A DNA stretch of 64,000 nt from Buxus sempervirens. Taxonomy: Eukaryota > Streptophyta > Magnoliopsida > Buxales > Buxaceae. The stretch is taken from contig OX387194.1 of the NCBI GenBank assembly GCA_947561395.2, positions 20,632,048-20,696,047 of the forward strand, given 5' to 3'. Below are positions 57,996 to 64,000 of this stretch, piece after piece. A model generated the notes under the pieces. That model saw only the letters and a list, made by a program, of their open reading frames with translations, was not told where the DNA came from and searched no databases. The stretch's first letter is position 1. The number at the start of each line of letters is the position of its first letter. Made by a program: the position numbers and the translations under genes.

Positions 57996-60900
57996 CATAG
58001 TTCAAAGTATCGTATTGACGTGCCGTATCAGACGATCCAAAAATGGAAACGTATCGAGGATATGCACGGATACACACTAAAATGGTGGATACAGTGGATA
58101 CATAGAACAAAACCTATTTAGATAGAAAGATAAGTTAACAATATGTCAAATAGACATGTTTTTAGCATTATGGGGCTACACAAAGAGTATCTATGCATTA
58201 TAGAAGCAAATAAGCATATTCGAAAATGAATGATAATTATAATAAAAGCTATAAAAAAGCTAGATAAACCAATAAATAATGTTAGAAAATTCATTCATGT
58301 AATGTAAGCAACACACTAAGTCACTAACACTTAAAACATCCAAATCAACAATACATAACTGTTATAACATAACATTCTCCATAATTCATTACATACAAAT
58401 TTTTGGTTCAAAAATCCAAACATGCAAAGCTATCCCATGGTCCCCATCTTCAATGCCAGAAGAAGTGACGTGCAAGTTCATCTTCAGTTTCTTCATAATC
58501 GACCAATGGCACGTTATGCATGCACTGAAAATGCTGACAATAAGAAGCCCAATCCATATAATTTTGATACTATGCCTCATACTCCCTTCTAAATCGTTCA
58601 TATTGTGCTGAAGTAGGCCCATAGTAACCCCCAACATTACCACCATAGTGACCATACCGATCCATCTGCTGCCCATAAGATGAGGACTGAGATGATGATC
58701 CCTCCTGGCCATGACCATAGCCTATATACTCATAACCATATCCATATCTATAACTAGGCTGATAAGATGATCCCCCCTCGCTGTAACCATAATCATACGA
58801 AGACCTCTCCTGATCGTACCCAAAAGATGATGACCACGACCCTGGATGTGGTCCATCTCCAAATATGCCTAAAAGACCAACATTAATCAAGTTTATTCCT
58901 AGTGTAATGGCATCTAAACCATATCCACGTGGCCTCATTACATCATCGTGTCTTGATCCTGGTGCTGGATGGCCCCCATGTCGTCTCCGATGGTAAAGAT
59001 TATGAACGGAAGGAGGACGTGCCCCATGACCACTACCATGATCATACTGCTGCTCCTGCTTTTCAGCCTCCTCTGTAATGTGACAACCACCACCATAGCC
59101 ACTACCAGTACCATCCTGTGGTGGACCTGGTGGTGATGGACTCTCACGACGTCCAACATCATCATTGTCATCATCTCCATCCTCATTGTCTTCATCGTCA
59201 TCCTCGTCACCATCATCAGGAGGATCACGGCCCATTCTAGTACTACTGCTACTCACCCTAGCACGACTTCTCCCTGCAACTCCTGTATTTCCTCCTCCCT
59301 CATCATCACTAAATCTATTGACCAAGTTTGCCACATAGCTACTTGGTCTGATAGGCCTCCACTCATCATCTAATTCATCAAGCATTACCTCCTCTGGATT
59401 ATCCAACCACTCCGTGAGAAACTCATCTTCATCAAAATCAAATATGTGTGCAAGGTCAATCGGTCTAAATTCGCCCTCTCCCCTTTTTCTTTGCATTTGA
59501 AGATGTCATATCTTTAGCCTCACGTTGTAGCGCACAAAAACCAGCTTCTCCAACTTTGCATAATTCAAACGGTTCCGTACTTTAGTGTGGATAAGAGAAA
59601 AAGTACTCCAGTTTCTTCCACATCCACTGGATGAAGCTGTCTGTAATAAAAGTATTAATGCAATTCTTCTCAAATTTGGTGCATTGGTTCCATACAAGAA
59701 CCACCACTCAGCTGCAGAAATAACCAAAAAAAGAAAAATGAATCCCTCCCACATACAAATTATACAATTTACTTGAACAATGAAAATAAGTACTTTCATT
59801 GTTTAATTTCTATTACCTGGCTCACATGTAGTCCTTGCCCTAGTATCAGCTGGATCTCCAAAGCCATACATAGCATCTCTAATAGTTTCTTCCTATTAAA
59901 AAAACACTTTTAGTGGTTGTCCATTGCAAAAAACAATAAGTAAATAATTCTTAAAATTCATAATTCCTAAATCACCTAACTAAGCGCTGCATCAGCACGC
60001 TGTGGATCCCTTTCCAGTCTCAACATCACCCTTTTGAATGAACTTATTAATTCCGTATCGATTCCAAAATTTTCAGTGTAATGATACGCCGGGTGGAGGT
60101 AAAATGCTGATTGAATAAAAAAAATTAGTAACTTAATTGCTTCATCTTCATAGTATGTAATAATCAAAATAAGAAGTTGACAATTGACAAAAAATTTACG
60201 TCTATTACCTGTACGATGGATGTCTTGAATGAGCTGCTTGTTACACCTTTTATCAATAATTGCACAATACATCTGGTGATGATCAAGAGCAGTTGCAGCA
60301 ATAGCAAGCTTAGACCTTCTAATAGCTTTATACAGATAACCCATTGTGGCTTGCTTCTCTCCATCCATAATTTTCAACACCTTCACAATAGGATCATGTA
60401 TTTCAGCTACCAATCGTCCATTCTTCAAAAAATTGTTACTTAGAACAATTTCCTAAACCTTTTCCCAATGACATCCCGTCTAGGTCGACATTCTTGCCAC
60501 TTATCTGATAAAAACATTCTTTTAAATCCAACGTTCTCAGACATAATACTATTAATTGCAATAAAATTTGTGGCAAATCTTGTAAGGCCAGGCTTAAGCA
60601 GCTCCCCTTTGGTGTGTTCTCTCATGAGGCTAAATACCCAGTTGTGATTGTAAATAAAGTTTGTCAATCTCCTTGCTTTTTCAATCACACCTTTCACCAT
60701 CTTTTTCTCACCAAAATCATGGAGCATAAGATTAATATAATGTGCTACACGGTGTCCAGTACAGATGTTTCCTTTTTTCCATCAACAACTCTCCTGCTTT
60801 CTTGCATGAAGAATGGTTGTCAGTAACAATCTGTACAATATATTTCTCACCAACCTCCTCTACAACCTCGTCCATCAATTTGAACAAATATTGATGGTCC

Positions 60901-62736
60901 TTAATTTTGTCAGAAGCATTAACAGACTTGTGAAAAATTACTCTTCCATCACAATAGCCTAAAAAGTTAATGATTGATAGCCTGGTAGGCCCAATCCAAC
61001 CATCACACATCAAAGTTACACCGTAAGTATCCCATTTCTTCATAAATGACTTTATGTAAGTTTGTATCTCATCTACCTCAGCATCCAATATAGGGCCTGT
61101 GATCTCATATGGAGTGGAACCTTTAATCCCTGGTCCAGCGTTAACGATCTCATCAATCATCATCTGATAGTAGTGGTTATTTGCAGCATTTGGTGGGATA
61201 TTGCTATAAATAAATCACCTATCAATGGCTTGCTTTATATTTTTCGCCCATTTTCCTGGATGCCAAACATCCTTCAACCTACTTTGCTTTTCATCTCAAT
61301 TCCGATATATTCAAGGATCCATCTCCTCTATGGTAGATCCCCTTGATTTCTTTCTTAGCTTCTTCGGCCTCCTAACTATTTTGTTAAAAGCTTCTCTGAC
61401 ACTTGTACTGCGCATCAAACCACCTCCATGACGACGCCCCCCCCAAAACTATCTCTACTTGGCATGTAACCAATATCTACAGTTTCTACACTTCTTCCTC
61501 CTTGTTCTCTATAATGAATGTCTTCAATCGATTTTCTCATTGCTTCATCAACATGTTCTCTCTCCTTTCGTGTCATAACATCTTCTCGATCATCATCATC
61601 ATCGGAATCATCATCATCCACACAGATGCCTTTTCCCCTATCCATCCATGCTGGCCTCCCAGCTAACATATCTCTCAAAGCATCCCTCTTCATGGTAATG
61701 TCCTCATTCTCTTTCCTTGTAGCTCTAAAATGCTCACTCACAGCCCTAAAAACTTTCACAGGACAGTTGTAACACTTCTCTACATTAGGATTCCCACCAA
61801 CAAGATGATGCTTCAATCTAGTAACTCCATTCCCTCTAAGCTCCTTCTGACAATATTTGCATTTTGTATGCAATCTATTTCCTTCAATCATCTCTCCGTG
61901 TTACCAACCGATGTCGACCCATTTCCGTTGTTACGTTTTAGGTGTCATATCTACAAAATAATTGAAAATATACCAACAAGCATATAAATGGCATTGCCCA
62001 ACATCCCAACCTCTCTTAGGAAAAAAAGTGGAACCCAAACATCAAATTTAATAAAAATATAATATTTTTTTCCTACATTTTTAATTAATATTCTACAAAA
62101 ACAGTTATTAAAAATAATTTTATTGATGAAAAAGTGCAAGAATCATAGGGGTGATAGATCAGTCACATGTGCATCTCATATAAAAAATTGAAGACAAACT
62201 GTTAAGTTTTATATAATTTTTTTTGAAAAAAAATAGGCTTTTTCGTAACTTTTTTTCATATTGAAAAAAATTTTGATTTTTTACTCAAAATGGCTATTTC
62301 GATCTATAAATTTCACTTGAAATTGATAGATTCATATAAAACATTGTCAAACCATGCTTAAATATGAAAAAAATAATGATTTAGATTTAAAATTTTGAAA
62401 ATCTACAATACCTTTCAAAACTGTAGACGATTTTGATTTCTGTTGCTTGATTCGTTCTTTGAAGTTGTTTTGCAGAATTGTAGTACAAATTAGGTCGAGA
62501 ATAGGCACAAAATAATGGGGTTTCACTGATTTTGGAATGGGTTTCTTAGTAAAGAGCTATCTTCATTCTTCTAACATGCTGTTATTCACGTTTTTTGCCC
62601 TTTTATCGACTATGTCAAGTGATATAGTCGATACACCATCGATACTCACTTTTTCACGAAACAGTACTGTGTATCGTGCCATTAGGCACGATACACGATA
62701 CGTATCGCGCGATACGAAACGATACTTAATACCCTG
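57996..62736 (-). mobile_element. hAT transposon copy B, full-length, nested in copy A
   Basis: The 4741-bp element is bounded by inverted ends: CATAGTTCAAAGTATCG at the left and CGATACTTAATACCCTG at the right (CAGGGTATTAAGTATCG inverted). Flanks GGGAGGCC (57988-57995) and GGGAAGCC (62737-62744) are an 8-bp duplication with one change, and they come from the transposase tail of copy A: its reading DELDDE..RP continues across the insert. Copy B has the same family, opposite orientation and nearly the same length. CGTATCG/CGATACG subterminal repeats lie at 62630-62725. CAGGG ends and 8-bp duplications are classic for hAT. Confidence 0.93.
58450..61948 (-). pseudogene. hAT transposase gene of copy B
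   Basis: ATG at 61948-61946 is followed by two stops (TAA where copy A has CAA, codons 6 and 16). Then come the BED finger (TKCKYCQKELRGN, RLKHHLVGG), an Asp-rich linker, DUF659 at 61163-60732 (CDGWIGPTRLSIINF, QIVTDNHSSCKKAGELL), FMLSDKWQEC-like core at 60727-60440, and, after introns (one with donor near 60208 and acceptor near 60110), the dimerisation domain at 59799-59590 (EWWFLYGTNAPNLRRIAL, SSSGCGRNWSTF, IHTKVRNRL). The last exon (59496-58450) is an unusual tail: Asp-rich (about 59140-59230), then Gly/Tyr/Ser/Gln-rich (58615-58870), ending ELARHFFWH. One TAG at 58570-58572 replaces a Trp codon of copy A. Confidence 0.87.
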
Positions 62737-64000
62737 GGGAAGCCTACCAGACCAAGTAGCTATGTGACAAACTTGGTCAACAGATTTAATGATGATGAGG
62801 GAGGAGAAAATACAAGAGTTGCAGGGAGAATTCGTGCTGGGGTGAGCAGCAGTAGTACTAGAGTGGGCTGTGATCCTCCTGATGATGGTGACGAGGATGA
62901 CGACGACGACGATGATGATGGAGATGTTGACGATGGAGATGATGATAATGATGATGTTGGACATCGTGAAAGTCCTTCATCACCACCAGGTCCACCACAG
63001 GGTGGTACTGATAGTGGCTATGGTGGTGGTGTTCACATTACAGAGAAGGCTAAAGAGCAGGAGCAGCAGTATGATCGTGGTAGTGGCCATGGAGCACATC
63101 CTCCTTCCGTTCATAATCTTTACCATCGAAGACGACATGAGGGGCCATCCAGCACTAGGATCAGGACACGATGATGTAATGAGGCCACGTGGATATGGTT
63201 TAGATGCCATTACACAAGGAATAGACTTGATTAATGTTGGTCTTTCAGGCATATTTGGAGGTGGACCACATCCAGGGTCGTGGTCATCATCTTTTAGGTA
63301 TGATCAGGAGAGGTCGTCTTCTTCGTATGATTATGGTTATGGCCAAGGGGGATCATCTTGTTAGCCTAGTTATGGATATAGATATGGTTATGAGCATATA
63401 GGCTATGGGCATGGCCAGGAGGGATCATCATCTCAGTCCTCATATTATGGGCAGCAGATGGATTGGTATGGTCACTATGGGGGTAATGTTGGGGGTTACC
63501 ATGGGCCTACTTCAGCACAATATAAGCGATTTAGAAGGGAGTATGAGGCATGGTATCAAAATTATATGGATTGGGCTTCTTATTGTCAGCATGTTCAGTG
63601 CATGCATAACGTGCCATTGGCCGATTATGAAGAAACTGAAGATGAACTTGCACGTCACTCCTTCTGGCATTGAAGATGGGGACCATGGGGTAGCTTTGTA
63701 AGTTTGGATTTTAGAACCAGATATTTGTATGTAATGAATTATGGAGAATGTTATGTTATAACAGTTATGTATTGTTGATTTTGATGTTTTAATTGTTAGT
63801 GACTTAGTGTGTTGCTTACATTACATGAATGAATTTTCTAACCTTATTTATTGGTTTATCTAGCCTTTTTATAGCTTTTATTATAATTATCATTCATTTT
63901 CAAATATGCCTATTTGCTTCTATAATGCATAAATACTCTGTGTGGCCCTATAATGCTAGAAACATGTTTATTTGACATATTTTTAATTTATCTTTCTATC

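Larger units (their letters stand above)
55403..63673 (+). pseudogene. hAT transposase gene of copy A (split by copy B)
   Basis: The frame starts MAPKTQQRKG at 55403. A BED-type zinc finger (TKCKYCQNELKGG, RLKHHLAGG, EKC) covers ~55480-55580, then a frameshift near 55604. The DUF659 part (YGVTLMCDSWTRPTR; VTDN-like motif) lies at ~56190-56640, IMSENAGFKRMFLSDKWQEC near 56800, and the hAT dimerisation region at 57630-57820 (EWWFLYGTDAPNLRRIALRL, SSSGCGRNW). The tail is split: EWLDN..LDELDDE ends at 57995 and resumes at 62745 with TNLVNRFNDDEGG, an Asp-rich tract (~62872-62965) and a Gly/Tyr/Ser-rich tract (~63290-63520), ending ELARHSFWH-stop at 63671-63673. Stops where copy B has sense codons, or the reverse, show that neither copy is intact. 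Confidence 0.85.
54584..64000 (+). mobile_element. hAT transposon copy A, interrupted by copy B, runs past window end
   Basis: Left end CAATGGTACTAATTATCG is a diverged form of the family terminus CAGGGTATTAAGTATCG seen (inverted) in copy B. It sits in Athila gag; TGATATAA (54576-54583) would be the target duplication, whose partner lies outside the window. By comparison with copy B, about 125 bp are missing at the right, so the end is expected near 64125. Removing copy B (57996-62744) leaves ~4.8 kb, equal to copy B's own 4.74 kb. The subterminal 54590-54750 is packed with CGATACG/CGTATCG words, probably transposase-binding sites. Confidence 0.88.

Noticed and set aside
58938-59228. Met-rich 96-codon open frame on the - strand (and its twin at 62870-63364 on the + strand)
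   Set aside because: It is the out-of-frame reading of the GAT/GAC-rich acidic tract of the hAT transposase; the other frame carries the conserved protein.
59585-59776. 63-codon + strand frame inside hAT copy B (and similar frames at 60177, 60614, 61062, 61225, 61518)
   Set aside because: Antisense shadows of the transposase exons; the - strand reading has the known motifs.

Overview
This is a stretch of nuclear genome from a flowering plant (or at least a seed plant). Two host genes of plant type are recognisable. Introns run to several kilobases, and most of the rest is plant transposable-element debris: copia, gypsy (Athila-, Tat/Ogre- and Tekay-like), L1 and RTE LINEs, hAT elements, a Helitron and MITEs. 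There is no sign of bacterial, organellar, rRNA or tRNA content. I cannot name the species.

Layout. 1-4400: repeat-derived sequence with a gypsy-type LTR relic, a small hAT-like MITE and two tiny poly(A) insertions. 4430-21700: a complete eight-exon gene for a CALMODULIN-BINDING PROTEIN 60 of the CBP60B type (647 aa, + strand). It is spread over 16 kb because introns 1-3 carry a small LTR element, LINE relics and a TIR element. 21700-25450: spacer with microsatellites and a 294-bp Helitron. 25464-33636: the last four recognisable exons of a mitochondrial porin (VDAC) gene on the - strand. The exon(s) for the N-terminal ~39 residues were not found; a decayed copia element begins 412 bp upstream of the first visible exon.

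34049-45560: that copia element, expanded to 11.5 kb by a 3.3-kb Tekay-like solo LTR and a Tat/Ogre-like LTR, the latter itself carrying a 1.2-kb hAT deletion derivative. 45561-51249: spacer with two truncated L1s (one inside an RTE relic) and MITE-like sequence. 51250-54583: 5' LTR, primer-binding site and gag of an Athila-like gypsy element, cut off by a hAT transposon. 54584-64000: that hAT element (copy A, + strand), which has received a second full-length copy of the same family in opposite orientation (copy B, 57996-62736).

The most distinctive signal is this hAT family. Its transposase has BED finger, DUF659 and hAT-dimerisation segments, followed by a long low-complexity tail: an Asp-rich tract, then a Tyr/Gly/Ser/Gln-rich, prion-like stretch. 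Both large copies are broken by frameshifts and by stops of the CAA-to-TAA and TGG-to-TAG kind. The other recurring theme is LINE activity: short 5'-truncated insertions with 13-17-bp target duplications, two of them inside older RTE LINE relics, and micro-insertions that are little more than a poly(A) tail.
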